Shown here: one piece after another, positions 35,090-45,085 of the stretch
How positions within the stretch are numbered: the stretch's first letter is position 1
Layout: each line of letters opens with the position of its first letter
Origin: Kiritimatiellia bacterium
GTDB lineage: Bacteria > Verrucomicrobiota > Kiritimatiellia > RFP12 > UBA1067
Direction: 5' to 3'
Assembly: GCA_017405115.1 (NCBI GenBank)
Contig: JAFRBA010000057.1
Coordinates: forward strand, 1-60,860
DNA length: 60,860 bases
Made by a program: the position numbers and the translations under genes
Notes under the pieces: generated by a model
Database searches by the model: none
What the model saw: the letters and a program-made list of their open reading frames with translations, nothing else
What the model was told of the DNA's origin: nothing

Positions 35090-35098
35090 ATTATACCA
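35090..35098 (-). promoter_or_regulatory. extended -10 (TGGTATAAT) for the sialidase/NagX operon
   Basis: TATAAT at 35090-35095 on the minus strand is preceded by TGG. A CCCCC-N-GCC stretch about 20 nt further upstream is also seen before the nitroreductase promoter at 3756. Confidence 0.45.
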
Positions 35099-35136
35099 AA
35101 ATTCGCGGCAGGGGGCGTTTGCGGCGTCCATGACAA

Positions 35137-37239
35137 TTATCGGAAATGCAACTCGGATATTGTCATGGGGGCACATTGCGGTAACGTGCGGCGAACGCCA
35201 TCAGGCAGAACCAAAGTGCCGACGCCATATCCGTCGCCCGTTACAGACAATACGTCATTTGAACATGTGACATGTATTTCGCCGTGTGGCGTTGGCACAA
35301 CGCCGTCAATCCATGCGAGACCTGAAAGATTTGGACGAACCTCATACTCGGCAAAGCCGGGTTTCGTGGGAGTCACGCCGAGAATGTGTTTCCCCATCAG
35401 GTATATCGGCCCTGCACCCCAAGCATGGCACAAAGATTTTCCATATGGCCGCCTGTACATGGCATATTTTTCAGCACCTTTCTCTTTGGGATTGTAAAGC
35501 TCCCAGAAAGACGTTGCCCCCTCTGCAAGCATGCCGCCCCAGTACGACCTTACTGTGTGCAGAACGTTCTTATGCAGCCCTAGGCCACACAGAACATCAA
35601 GTTCGTAGAAGCGCATATATGGCGTCTGTATCTCCATCACGTTGTCATTGAAAATGACGTTCCCAAGGACGCTTTCTCGCTGCTCGGCATTGAAGTAGCC
35701 CCAGCCAAGGCCAAACATATTCGGATATCTCGTCAATTGCCCATCCAACGTTCCGTCATCGCGCAGAAGATGCATCAAGCCTCCTCTTTCCTTGCTCCAG
35801 AAGAGCGGCACTATCTCCGCACGAAGTTTCGCTGCGCGCTCGCGGTACGCCGCCGCGTCATTTCGCCCAACGGTATCGGCTATTTCGGCCAACGCCTCCA
35901 GAGCCTCCACAAAAAGCATCTGCTCAAAGCTCGTCACGCCGCCGGTGTTGTGCAAAGTCTCCGGCGCCCAGTCGATGAACACCCAGTCGCCCGGTCGGCC
36001 GTGCGGACGCCCCTTTTCATCGAGCCGCCCGATCGCGAAATCCATGAGCGACACCATGCGATCGTAGACTTGCTCCAGAAACATGCGGTCGCCCGTGTAG
36101 AGATAGTATTCGCGCACGGACATGAACCAGTAGAACGTATAGTCCATGATCTGGTTGATGTGCATCGCCACGGGATCGCCGCCGCGCTGGTAGAACAGAG
36201 TGTCTTTGGCGAGTCTGCTGTCGCCAAAGAGGTAGTAGCCCATCAGATAGCTCTGCCGGGCGTCACCGCTCCACGTCCAGCGATCGCGCTTTGCGCCCTC
36301 GATGTAAAGTTCACGCGTCGTCAGCTCCAGCGTCCGCGCCGAAACATCCCAAATGCGGTTCAGCAGCCCATCGGAACAGCGGAATGAACCTACACGTTTC
36401 AGCGGACAAAGCTCCTCGTCCATGGTTACGCCCTCCACCGACACGCCGCCTTCAGGAATCACATGCACGTACCGCCATCCGCGCGACACCTTAAGCCGCT
36501 GTTCGCCGCCCGCTTCGGCCTCGACATATTCCCACTGGTCGGGACCGCTAAAGTCCTCGCACAGCGCTTCCGGTTCGCTCTCGCCATAGACGATGCGGAT
36601 GCGTCCCTTGCCCTTCACACCCTTCAGTTTCAGGAACCCAAACGTCTCGCGCCCGAAGTCGGCGAAGACATGACCGCCCCGAATCCGCTTCTGCACCACC
36701 GGCTCCGCCGCATGTGTCGCAAGCGTAAATTGGGAGGGACGGGCACCGTCCCGTCCGCATTCCGCAGGCGGCGAAACCACACCCGGCTGCCAAGCCGCCG
36801 CCATACGCCAGTCGGCGAGCCACGACGAATCCGTTTTGACCGTAGGGCCGTCTATATAGAGGGCTGGAGGCTTCCCCTGCGAATAGACGCGCGCGACGAT
36901 CGTGTATTTCCCGGCGGGGAACGTGAACCTGTTCGAGACGACCCCCGGCATCGGCGCGGGCAAACCTAATCCCATGATCCGGCAGACACCCTCCGTGGCG
37001 ATTCCCACCGTCTCCGGAGCCTTGAGCTCGACGTCCTTGCGGAAATCGATAAGCGGATGCGGCGCATACGTCGCCCAAAAGACGGGATAACCGCCGCCGT
37101 ACTCGATGCGCCGCGCCTGAAGGTCGTTGCCGCGCCAAAGCGCATAGTCACCGGGATACGAAATCCACGAAGCCTCGCCGTTCGCGCCATTCAGGGCAAG
37201 CGCGATCCACGCGGCACAAAACGTCAGAGCAATCTTCAT
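35137..37239 (-). CDS. secreted GH78-type alpha-L-rhamnosidase
   Basis: This 700-residue protein starts at ATG 37239, which overlaps the stop of the MBL-fold gene as ATGA and begins a signal peptide (MKIALTFCAAWIALALNG). The N-terminal beta domains are followed by an (alpha/alpha)6 barrel with ELYIEGAKRDRWTWSGDARQ, the catalytic-acid region characteristic of GH78, and SFEQMLFVEALE and GATSFWELYNP further on. It removes terminal L-rhamnose from pectic or other rhamnosides. A REP-like palindrome (36732-36756) lies in frame in the N-terminal part. It is a plausible source of the deoxysugar handled by the catabolic operon at 45086-51836. Confidence 0.85.
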   Translation of the reverse strand: MKIALTFCAAWIALALNGANGEASWISYPGDYALWRGNDLQARRIEYGGGYPVFWATYAPHPLIDFRKDVELKAPETVGIATEGVCRIMGLGLPAPMPGVVSNRFTFPAGKYTIVARVYSQGKPPALYIDGPTVKTDSSWLADWRMAAAWQPGVVSPPAECGRDGARPSQFTLATHAAEPVVQKRIRGGHVFADFGRETFGFLKLKGVKGKGRIRIVYGESEPEALCEDFSGPDQWEYVEAEAGGEQRLKVSRGWRYVHVIPEGGVSVEGVTMDEELCPLKRVGSFRCSDGLLNRIWDVSARTLELTTRELYIEGAKRDRWTWSGDARQSYLMGYYLFGDSRLAKDTLFYQRGGDPVAMHINQIMDYTFYWFMSVREYYLYTGDRMFLEQVYDRMVSLMDFAIGRLDEKGRPHGRPGDWVFIDWAPETLHNTGGVTSFEQMLFVEALEALAEIADTVGRNDAAAYRERAAKLRAEIVPLFWSKERGGLMHLLRDDGTLDGQLTRYPNMFGLGWGYFNAEQRESVLGNVIFNDNVMEIQTPYMRFYELDVLCGLGLHKNVLHTVRSYWGGMLAEGATSFWELYNPKEKGAEKYAMYRRPYGKSLCHAWGAGPIYLMGKHILGVTPTKPGFAEYEVRPNLSGLAWIDGVVPTPHGEIHVTCSNDVLSVTGDGYGVGTLVLPDGVRRTLPQCAPMTISELHFR
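36732..36756. repeat. REP-like palindrome in frame inside GH78
   Basis: GGGAGGGACGGG pairs through a 7-bp stem GGACGGG/CCCGTCC with a 6-nt loop. It encodes CGRDGARPS on the minus strand. Confidence 0.5.
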
Positions 37240-38207
37240 ACGAAGAGATAGTCTCTTTTCGTAAGCACGTAGTTCTTCTTGACGCCGAGATCCTGCATCC
37301 AGCACTTCACGTAGTTCGTGCGCCAAGGGCCGGACCCCATTCCGCCGCCGTTGTTGTTGTCCCAAAGCCAGCTCGGCGTCGGCCAGACCGCCGCCTCTGG
37401 CGCGACCGCCGCATAGAAGTCCTTGTCCACGCCGTTCTGTCCATGGTGCGCGAGGAAGACAATATCGTGCTTCAGGCGCGCGCCGAGATTCTTCATCGCG
37501 TCGCGTCCGCCCTCAACGCCCATGTCGCCCGTCTCCAGCCATGTCTTGCCGCCCGCCTTGACGGAAATCATCACGGACGAGTTGTTGATGGGATTCGCGT
37601 TCCAGATGAACGGCGCGTTGAGAATCTCGAATGACCAGCTGCCGAAGTTGATGACGCGCCCCGGAGAGCAGTCTCCGTGCTTGACATCCTTAAGGCATTT
37701 ACCGATGAGATTGCCGTAGAACTTCCTGAAATGTGGCACCATGTCCTTCTCAAGCGATTCCATCCACTTGCGGTCTGGGAAATTGTAAAGCACCTCGCCG
37801 ATGGTCACACCATAGAAGTCGGGCTGTTCCGCCATGGTGATCAACGCGCCGAAGTGGTCGTCGTGGGCGTGTGTGATGAACCAGTAATCAACGTGCCCCC
37901 CCAGCTTGTGCAAGAAGTCCCCCAGAAACTTTCCGTCGCCGCCCTGATAGAAATGGCCGCCATCAACAACAAGAATCTTGCCTTCCGGCGAGACGAACAC
38001 AGTTGAGAGCGAAATGCTGTCGATGCGGCTGGAGAACGCGTAGACGCGTCCGCCGCCCGACAGCATCTTGACCGTCTGAAGGTCCTTGAACTTCACATCC
38101 GGCGTCGTCAACGCCGTCTTGCCTGCGGGAGAGGGCTTGCCCTCGTGTGCCATACCCGCCGCCGCCACCGCGATGCCGCCCGTCAGAAAATCCTTTCTTG
38201 TAAACAT
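37236..38207 (-). CDS. Tat-exported metallo-beta-lactamase-fold hydrolase
   Basis: This 323-residue protein has a leader MFTRKDFLTGGIAVAAAG. The MBL signature THAHDDHFGAL is at about residues 112-122, with later ligands in LETGDMGVEGG and LAHHGQNG. Substrates in this fold range from lactones to phosphodiesters. Its place between DUF4838 and GH78 genes suggests a step in glycan processing, for example lactone hydrolysis. The gene overlaps GH78 by 4 bp and starts 11 nt after the DUF4838 gene stop. Confidence 0.75.
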   Translation of the reverse strand: MFTRKDFLTGGIAVAAAGMAHEGKPSPAGKTALTTPDVKFKDLQTVKMLSGGGRVYAFSSRIDSISLSTVFVSPEGKILVVDGGHFYQGGDGKFLGDFLHKLGGHVDYWFITHAHDDHFGALITMAEQPDFYGVTIGEVLYNFPDRKWMESLEKDMVPHFRKFYGNLIGKCLKDVKHGDCSPGRVINFGSWSFEILNAPFIWNANPINNSSVMISVKAGGKTWLETGDMGVEGGRDAMKNLGARLKHDIVFLAHHGQNGVDKDFYAAVAPEAAVWPTPSWLWDNNNGGGMGSGPWRTNYVKCWMQDLGVKKNYVLTKRDYLFV

Positions 38208-38218
38208 CTGTTTGTTCC

Positions 38219-40285
38219 TTAATTAACGGGAGTGAAACGGACATTGCGGACGCTTACCGCGCTCTTGTCGCCCGGCAGCGAATACTGCGGTCCTTCGAAC
38301 TTGATCAGCGCCTCAATCCTCACCTTCTTGCCACCGAGCGCGTCAGCGTTCTTTGGCGGAAGGTAGAGCTGCATCGTCCAGTCCTTGGAAAGATGGATGT
38401 ACTCGACGCTCGGAGTAAACTCGGCCACGCCAAAATCATACCACTTCCAGCCGTTCTCGGCCTTCTGGATGGGACTGAATCTCGTGACCTTCTTCAACAC
38501 CGGATCCCACGCCTCGCAGTCGAACGGCAGGCCAAGCGACTTGTTGCCGTCCGCATCCTTGGACTTCGCAACGACGGCTCCTCCGAGATCGCCGTCCTCG
38601 GCAAATTGGAATGTGCCGTAATAGGCAAAGCACCAGCTGGGATTGCGAAGATCACGGCTGGCCGGGCATTCCTGCGAACCGCCTTCGCCAATCTTCCACC
38701 CGCGACATACGCTATCGACCCGGTCGATGCTGCCGCGCGCAAGGCGGACTCGCTTTTCAAGCTTCGCATCACCGGCTACTTTCGCCGCGGCGCGGTCGAA
38801 CGCCGCCTTCATGGCCTCGAGGTCGGGTCCGTCAAGGAAGGTGAACTCGCGGAACTTAGGCATCCATCCGAGATTGACCTTCTCTCGCTTGAAAGCGTGC
38901 CGCAATATCTTCCGCGCCTCGTAGACATCCCGCGCGGCCGGGCCGTAGTAGCGGGCGTAGAAATCGCGCATCACCGCCTTCGCGTCAACCGACGGATCCT
39001 CCATGACCTTGCGGATGAGATAGATCTTGAGTTCGTACATGTCGCTTACTTCACTTCTGATCGCGTGAGTCATCTCGACAAGGTAGCCCTTGACATTGTG
39101 CTCCTCGTAATAACGGTAGGTATCGACTATGTTGAACTCGCTCGGGAACGGAAAGCCCGATGTCGGAGGATGGCACAGGGTGGCGTATTCCCAGACAAAG
39201 AGGTTTTTGCACAAACGCCCCCACTCGTCAATCTGCTTGCGCATGAATTCGTTGCCAGGGCCTGTGATTGGCTCGACCACGTTCTGCTTCGTGTTGCAGA
39301 GCTTCACGACGACGTTGTCCGCCGCCCGCACTCCGTTTGAGGGCGACGCCTCCGATTCGCCGTAGGCAAGAACAGAAAAGAGCAGTTCCGGATGTTTCGC
39401 GCCGACCGCCGCCGCGACCGCGTTCTCGAACCGCAGCTGGTATCCGGAAAGACCGTATCGCGCAATCTCCGCCTTGCACGCATCGCACTGGCAGTGCTTC
39501 CCCGAATCGTTCATGGAGATGTCGTATATCCGCGGCGCAGGGAGTCCGGCGGCCTTCGCCTCCGCCGCCCCCTCCGCGACCGACTTCTCGACCTCGCCGA
39601 TGAAAAAGTCCATCATCTCTCGATTGGTCAAGCAAAGCTGGCCTTCAATCACGCCGCCGATGCGCTTGCCATTGACGAGCGAGAACCATTCGGGATGCAC
39701 CGACCCGTACTTGGCGAACGGCACATAGCGGTCCCACGTATGGCAGTGATAGGGGGGCCCGTAGGTGAATCCGCCGCCGAATTCCTTCGTCAGCTTCGCC
39801 TCTCCGTTGCCGTTCAGCCGGGCAAGCGCGGCGAAGCGACGTCCGCCCCAGCCGCGGTAGATGTCGCGGCAGAGCGTATGCGGCTTCCCGCGGCGGTCGA
39901 GCGCGGCAAGAGCGAGCGGCTTCGCGGCGGGCACGTCCTCGTCGTCGTCCTTCCACCACCTAACCTCGCACTCGTCCTCGAGAAAATGCGACACCGAGTA
40001 GAAAACGCCGCGTCCGCCTCCGTTCAGCACGACATCGCCGCCGAACGACTTGATCGCCCATTCCTCTTCCGCAAAGGAGGTCGACTTCAGCCCTCGCGCC
40101 ACGGCGAAGGCATCGTCTCCGACATGGAACACGACGTTGGTGTTTCCGCCGACGGAGATTTTCCCGTCGCGGACAACCATGTCGAGGTAGTGCACGAGTT
40201 CCTTTGCGGCGTTCTTCTCAACCGGCGTTGGAGCATTCGGAGAGACGATGGAAAACGCGGCAAGTAAAAGGGCTGTGGCATTCAT
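38219..40285 (-). CDS. secreted DUF4838 protein (GH67/GH20-like)
   Basis: This 688-residue protein has a short hydrophobic start (MNATALLLAAFSIVS) followed by an alpha-glucuronidase/hexosaminidase-like N-terminal domain (AAKELVHYLDMVVRD; WAIKSFGGDVVLNGGGRGV; SHFLEDECEVRWW). The DUF4838 core has DISMNDSGKHCQCDACKAE and FVWEYATLCHPP, in which conserved Asp and Glu may act. Family members accompany polysaccharide-degrading loci, but their activity is not established. A C-terminal beta domain completes it. Confidence 0.75.
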   Translation of the reverse strand: MNATALLLAAFSIVSPNAPTPVEKNAAKELVHYLDMVVRDGKISVGGNTNVVFHVGDDAFAVARGLKSTSFAEEEWAIKSFGGDVVLNGGGRGVFYSVSHFLEDECEVRWWKDDDEDVPAAKPLALAALDRRGKPHTLCRDIYRGWGGRRFAALARLNGNGEAKLTKEFGGGFTYGPPYHCHTWDRYVPFAKYGSVHPEWFSLVNGKRIGGVIEGQLCLTNREMMDFFIGEVEKSVAEGAAEAKAAGLPAPRIYDISMNDSGKHCQCDACKAEIARYGLSGYQLRFENAVAAAVGAKHPELLFSVLAYGESEASPSNGVRAADNVVVKLCNTKQNVVEPITGPGNEFMRKQIDEWGRLCKNLFVWEYATLCHPPTSGFPFPSEFNIVDTYRYYEEHNVKGYLVEMTHAIRSEVSDMYELKIYLIRKVMEDPSVDAKAVMRDFYARYYGPAARDVYEARKILRHAFKREKVNLGWMPKFREFTFLDGPDLEAMKAAFDRAAAKVAGDAKLEKRVRLARGSIDRVDSVCRGWKIGEGGSQECPASRDLRNPSWCFAYYGTFQFAEDGDLGGAVVAKSKDADGNKSLGLPFDCEAWDPVLKKVTRFSPIQKAENGWKWYDFGVAEFTPSVEYIHLSKDWTMQLYLPPKNADALGGKKVRIEALIKFEGPQYSLPGDKSAVSVRNVRFTPVN

Positions 40286-40303
40286 TGCGCAAAATCCTTC
40301 TCG

Positions 40304-43300
40304 TCAATTGATGGTAAGCACTGTTCCCGTGCGCTCAACTGTGAGGAAGAAAGTGTCGCCCTCAAGACTGACTGTATAAATGCGGTTCCGGCAGCGTCTT
40401 CCATTCTTCCGCACGGCGGAGACGTCAAACGACATCTTCGCGGGATCGTATCCTCTGAAATCCGAGACCTTCAGAAACGGCATCTTCACCTCGTTCTCAA
40501 TAAGAGCCCCCTTCTCCGCCGTAAAGCGGAAATGGATGCCGTCCGAGCCATCAAGAAAGCCATCGAACTCAAGGCGTCCGAGATTGCCGTCCGCGTCGAA
40601 ATTGAAGACGAACACCTTGTCGGCAGTGGAGTTGGCACCGTTCGCCGCGCCGAACCACTTGGCGGTCAGGTAGTCCTGGACGCGGGCGCGGGCGGAAGGC
40701 TCCAGCGCCGAGGCGAACACAACCTGCTCGAACATCGCACCGCCGCCAGTCCCGCAGTTGTGGCGGTCCGAACCGATGTACGGAACCTTGGCAAGCGCCT
40801 CCATTGTGAACGAGAAGAGATGCGTTCCGTTCGGAGCTCGCTGATTCTTCGTGTACTCAACTCCGTCAACTTCGATCAGCGACGGAAGTATCTTACTGCC
40901 GATAAGATAGCCGCCGAGTATCTCCCTATTGTAGCCACGATTCCAGAAGGCGATGTCGCTGCCGCAGCCGACGATCATCCCGCGTCCGGCATCATCCCCT
41001 GTGTAGTTTGGCTCGTTGAAGACGGTGTAGAAATCAATGCCCTCGAATGTTGCCGACAGCTGAAAGCCGGCAGCATCGGAACTCTTCATGGTGCCAAGCT
41101 TGACCGCCGGACGCAAAACCCCGCCGATATCGACCGTGTCAGTGATTGGGTGTGCGTGGGCGTAGGCGTCACCCGGGCAGGTTTCTCCCTGGACCGTCCA
41201 GAGCGAAGTCGCGAGCGGGCCGGAACGCCGCACGTCCTGCCATGTGAGGACGTTGCCGCCGCTCAGTTCCATGCCCGCCGTGTCGGCCGCATCGAAATGG
41301 ATGACCGCACCACGATCCGGAAGCGAATCACGCAGATTGAGGACGCCGTTGACCGTGATGTTCGTGAAGTCGTCAATCGAGCCGGTCACATCTGCAACGC
41401 CGGCACCGGTCTTGACAAGCGAACCGTTGCCTCCGTAAACACGGTCGTAGGTGGCGTATCCGTCGGAATCGACCGTCACCGGCTCGTTTGCCGCAAAATC
41501 CACCGAGCCAACAACCGCCAGCGGGTGGGCCTTCGCGAACCAGCGATTCATCAGATATGCCTCTGTTGAGGCGACTTCATCTGCGGAAAGTTTCCGGTCA
41601 TACGAAATGAACTCGCAGATCTGGAAGCCACCGGAATTGTTCGCATTGTCTCTCTCGGAGAAGAGGCGATCCACGACAATCGATGTGCCGCTGGAGAAAC
41701 TGACGAGGAAGAATTCGTCCGTCTGCTCGAACCAAGAGAGATTAACTGCCGGGCTTACCGCCGAACCGTTGACATTCCAGCCTGCCGCTTCACCGAGACA
41801 GTTGTAGTAGTAGCGGGAGAGAACCGACGCATTCCTGAACCGGAACAACTGGAACTGCGAATCGCCGAAAAGCGGCGGACGGTCGTTGTAGCCATAACTG
41901 GTGTCCTTCTGGTTTGGACGCACCACCATGAACGCCGCGTAGGCGTTCGAACCGTCAACGTTGAATTTCATGTAAGTGCCGCCCTGCCCTCTCGCTATGC
42001 CGAAATCCACGGCGGGACGACCCGCAAGCGCGGATGCGACGTACTGCGGCTTGTTGGCAATGGTTTCCGGCGTGTAGGCGTACCGGCCGTTGTCGCGTTT
42101 GTCGGACCATCTCGCAACATCGCCGGACTGTTCGACACCCGTCGAGGAGTCAAGCCAGATGTAGGGATCGGCGGCTGCGGACGTCCCGATGCTGAGAAGT
42201 CGCCCTGTGGCGACCGAACCGCCGCGCACATCGGGGCTTATTCGGAGCGGCTTTCCGTTGTCATCGACGATAGCACCCACTTCCAACGTGCCCGCGCCGG
42301 TTTTTACGAGACCAGTCGAAGAATCGGTGATGACATAGTTGACTCGGGCCGTGACGCCGGCGGCGACCTCGATGGACGTGCCGGAGGCAAGCCTCACCGC
42401 ATCGACGACCGCATCCGGCGAGACACCGCCCTTGTCAACGTTCTCGTGCCATTTGCGGTGCAGATAGTTCTCAAGAACGGTACGTTCGTCATCGGTGAGC
42501 ATGTCTTCGAAGAACAGCACCTCCGCCATGCGCATGCCGCCTGTGTTCGCGGCAATGAACCGATCGCACGCGAGGAGCGAGACCGGCGCTGCGGAACCAA
42601 GCGCCACGTCAACAGTATGGAGCGAGGTTTGGATGGACCTGCAATCGCCTCCGAACGGAAACGGAGAACCATTGACAAAGCAGTATTTCTCGGCAATGGT
42701 GCTCAATGGATACCCGCTGGCAGTCAGGAAAAGCGCATAGCCACCCGGATGGAAATAGTAATTTGCCGTGTCGCCCATCGCGAAACTTTGGTTTTGGTTG
42801 TCAGGGCGGGCAATGACGTAGACGACTTCCTTCGCCTGGAATTGGCTTGAAAGCCGCATTCCGCAGCCGGTCGGACCCAATGCCGGGTCGTCATTTGGCG
42901 TCGCGCCGAAATCAACTAGCGGAAGTCCAGTCGTGGATTTCGCTTCGGATATGTACGGTGCCCGCGGATTCTGCAGATACACCGCGTTGTCGCTGACTAC
43001 ATCCGACTTTACAATCGGGCGCGCGTATTCGCCGTTCCCGCGCACATCGTTCCACCGCTCGACGGTCGTGCGGCCGTCGGCGTCCCTGCCAAGCGTCATC
43101 GAGGCCGCGTCGCTCGCGTCAATGTGGAAACTCGCCTTCGCAAGCACCGATTCGAGATTCGCCCGTGCGCCGCCGAAGGCGAGCGCCCCTTCCTTCACGA
43201 ACACGCGATTGCGCCCCGTGCGCGTGGAGTCGATCTCGAGAACGCCCGTACCGGTCTTGGTGATGTTGCCGCGAGAGAAAAGGTCGGCCACAACCGCCCT

Positions 43301-43816
43301 TCCGCCGGAGGCAACCTTGACTTCGAGATGGGTGCTCGGCGCAAGATGCGCGACGACCGGCGTTCCGGCCGTGCACGGGAAATAGAAACGATAATAACTA
43401 TACCCCGCTTGAAGCCAACCATGGAAGTCGTTGGGATTGACGATTGTGAATTCGGAGACGTTGGCCGGAGTATCAACCAGAGAGGCGGTATCGTAGGTGC
43501 CGCTGAAATATCCGTATTGAATGCGCTGATAGCTGCCATGAAGCGTGCCGATCGCATAGTCCGGCATTTTGCTTCCGGAGGTCTTGGTGCCATATGCCAC
43601 CTCTTTGTCCCAAGAAGAAGGCGTAAGCGTCACCTCGTCACCGATCGATATCGGCGCTGTGGTCAAGGCTTCGCCAGTTGTGGCGTCACTCCAATTGGAC
43701 GGGACCAACCAGTCTGTCGCACTTTCTTTCAAGACCGCATCTACTGCGAATAAACACGGTGTCCACAATGTTGCTATTGCGACGAGTGTCGCTTGGCAAG
43801 CAAGTTTTCTAATCAT
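40304..43816 (-). CDS. giant exported LamG/passenger-repeat surface protein
   Basis: This 1170-residue protein has a signal peptide (MIRKLACQATLVAIATLW). Autotransporter-associated repeat motifs (ITKTGTGVLEI, LVKTGAGTLEV, LVKTGAGVADV) separate about three copies of a LamG-like domain. Each domain starts with an ASFHIDASDA, PYIWLDSSTG or AVIHFDAADT strand and contains a WxDxR pattern. No outer-membrane barrel is seen at the C-terminus, so it is more likely secreted or held by another factor. It is divergently transcribed from a GntR/LacI-type regulator that may control it. Confidence 0.75.
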   Translation of the reverse strand: MIRKLACQATLVAIATLWTPCLFAVDAVLKESATDWLVPSNWSDATTGEALTTAPISIGDEVTLTPSSWDKEVAYGTKTSGSKMPDYAIGTLHGSYQRIQYGYFSGTYDTASLVDTPANVSEFTIVNPNDFHGWLQAGYSYYRFYFPCTAGTPVVAHLAPSTHLEVKVASGGRAVVADLFSRGNITKTGTGVLEIDSTRTGRNRVFVKEGALAFGGARANLESVLAKASFHIDASDAASMTLGRDADGRTTVERWNDVRGNGEYARPIVKSDVVSDNAVYLQNPRAPYISEAKSTTGLPLVDFGATPNDDPALGPTGCGMRLSSQFQAKEVVYVIARPDNQNQSFAMGDTANYYFHPGGYALFLTASGYPLSTIAEKYCFVNGSPFPFGGDCRSIQTSLHTVDVALGSAAPVSLLACDRFIAANTGGMRMAEVLFFEDMLTDDERTVLENYLHRKWHENVDKGGVSPDAVVDAVRLASGTSIEVAAGVTARVNYVITDSSTGLVKTGAGTLEVGAIVDDNGKPLRISPDVRGGSVATGRLLSIGTSAAADPYIWLDSSTGVEQSGDVARWSDKRDNGRYAYTPETIANKPQYVASALAGRPAVDFGIARGQGGTYMKFNVDGSNAYAAFMVVRPNQKDTSYGYNDRPPLFGDSQFQLFRFRNASVLSRYYYNCLGEAAGWNVNGSAVSPAVNLSWFEQTDEFFLVSFSSGTSIVVDRLFSERDNANNSGGFQICEFISYDRKLSADEVASTEAYLMNRWFAKAHPLAVVGSVDFAANEPVTVDSDGYATYDRVYGGNGSLVKTGAGVADVTGSIDDFTNITVNGVLNLRDSLPDRGAVIHFDAADTAGMELSGGNVLTWQDVRRSGPLATSLWTVQGETCPGDAYAHAHPITDTVDIGGVLRPAVKLGTMKSSDAAGFQLSATFEGIDFYTVFNEPNYTGDDAGRGMIVGCGSDIAFWNRGYNREILGGYLIGSKILPSLIEVDGVEYTKNQRAPNGTHLFSFTMEALAKVPYIGSDRHNCGTGGGAMFEQVVFASALEPSARARVQDYLTAKWFGAANGANSTADKVFVFNFDADGNLGRLEFDGFLDGSDGIHFRFTAEKGALIENEVKMPFLKVSDFRGYDPAKMSFDVSAVRKNGRRCRNRIYTVSLEGDTFFLTVERTGTVLTIN

Positions 43817-43929
43817 GTTCGGATTGTCCTTTCTGTTGAATTGGCGCTATCATAGCAAAACCGACAGTAAAAATATGCAAGATTGCGGGTCGAGATGCAC
43901 AATGACATGCAATATGCTATAATACTTGC
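43817..43929. promoter_or_regulatory. divergent promoter region, surface protein and regulator
   Basis: On the plus strand an extended -10 TGCTATAAT (TATAAT 43918-43923) lies 6 nt before the regulator ATG, giving a leaderless message. On the minus strand a TGCTATGAT near 43843-43851 serves the surface-protein gene, whose Shine-Dalgarno is AAAGGA. Three ATGCA-type boxes (43875, 43895, 43907) between the promoters are candidate operators. Confidence 0.5.
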
Positions 43930-45030
43930 ATGGAAAAATGGAAGATTACCATAGACCGCAAACGTCCAGACCTTGTAGGGCAATTCGTCGAAGCCGTTGA
44001 AACAGGCATCGAGGATGGGCGCTACACGCACGGAGATAAAATGCCGACGATTGCCGAATGGAAGAGTCTCCTCGGCGTAAGCGCTTTCGTGCCGCGCCGC
44101 GGCATAGGCATTCTGGCGGAAAAGGGTCTTGTTTCCGTACGACGCCATGTGGGCGCGATCGTAAACGGACTCGCCTACCGAAAATGGCTCGGGAAAGTCC
44201 TTTTCGTAACGCACACCCACGGAGGATTGTTTCATGATTCCCGTATCGCATTTGGAATGCAAACTGTGTTGGAAGATGTCGGCTACGAATTCTCCCAAGT
44301 CCATCTGCCGTGGCAGGGCAAGGAGGACGGCATCTTCCGATCGGAAGCTCTCCTCCGGCATCTCGCCAACGGAATCGACTTCGCAATCGTCAACAGTGCA
44401 AATGCCACACTCTGCAAGATGCTCGTTAATGCAGGCGTGAAATACATGGTTCTCAACGACTATCCAAGGGAGTTGCCAAAAGTGACAGCACGCCTAAGCT
44501 GGACAAGGCCAGATTCCAAATGTGCACGACAGCTCGCCGATTACTGGCGCAAAGGCGGGGTCAAAAGCGTATTGATCGTCGACTTCAAGCGAATGATGCC
44601 CGAAAGGACCTATACACGGGCGTTCTACGATGCAGGCATTTCGGTGAACACGTTGAACTTTTGTCCAGGCGAGCACGTCAACGCGCTTCACGACCTGCCT
44701 CAAGCGGCGCTGGAAGGGATGAAAGACTACATCGACCGCAATCTCCCGCGTAAACATCTTCCCGACGCGATTTTCTTCTACGACGACTTCCTCGCCATGG
44801 GCGGGCTCACGGCGCTCGCAGCCTGCGGACTCACCGATCCGGCCAACATACGGATTGCCACGATTTCCAACCGAGGCTTCGCCTCATTCTGGTTCCGCCC
44901 GCTTACCAGAGTCGAGTACGATCCGATCTCGACCGGAAACCACATTGCCAGATTCGTTCTTGACATCCTGAAGGGACGCCATCCCCGTCTGCCGACGCTG
45001 AAGGCCCGTTTCATACGCGGCAACACCTGA
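43930..45030 (+). CDS. GntR-type DNA-binding, LacI-type sensor transcription factor
   Basis: This 366-residue protein is the only convincing plus-strand gene. The first 75 residues are a GntR winged helix (GQFVEAVETGIEDGRYTHGD, then MPTIAEWKSLLGVS and LAEKGLVSVRRHVGAIVNG). Residues about 90-360 form a periplasmic-binding-protein-like sensor (AIVNSANATLCKML; SVLIVDFKRMM; PDAIFFYDDFLAMGGLTAL), as in AraR-type regulators. It probably senses a sugar and controls the divergent surface-protein gene, itself, or both. The start codon has no Shine-Dalgarno and lies 6 nt after a -10 box. Confidence 0.8.
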   Translation: MEKWKITIDRKRPDLVGQFVEAVETGIEDGRYTHGDKMPTIAEWKSLLGVSAFVPRRGIGILAEKGLVSVRRHVGAIVNGLAYRKWLGKVLFVTHTHGGLFHDSRIAFGMQTVLEDVGYEFSQVHLPWQGKEDGIFRSEALLRHLANGIDFAIVNSANATLCKMLVNAGVKYMVLNDYPRELPKVTARLSWTRPDSKCARQLADYWRKGGVKSVLIVDFKRMMPERTYTRAFYDAGISVNTLNFCPGEHVNALHDLPQAALEGMKDYIDRNLPRKHLPDAIFFYDDFLAMGGLTALAACGLTDPANIRIATISNRGFASFWFRPLTRVEYDPISTGNHIARFVLDILKGRHPRLPTLKARFIRGNT

Positions 45031-45085
45031 CGGGGACAGGCCTCCGCCGTCGTGACCCCTCAAAAGTCAAAGCACTCGCCTTCAC

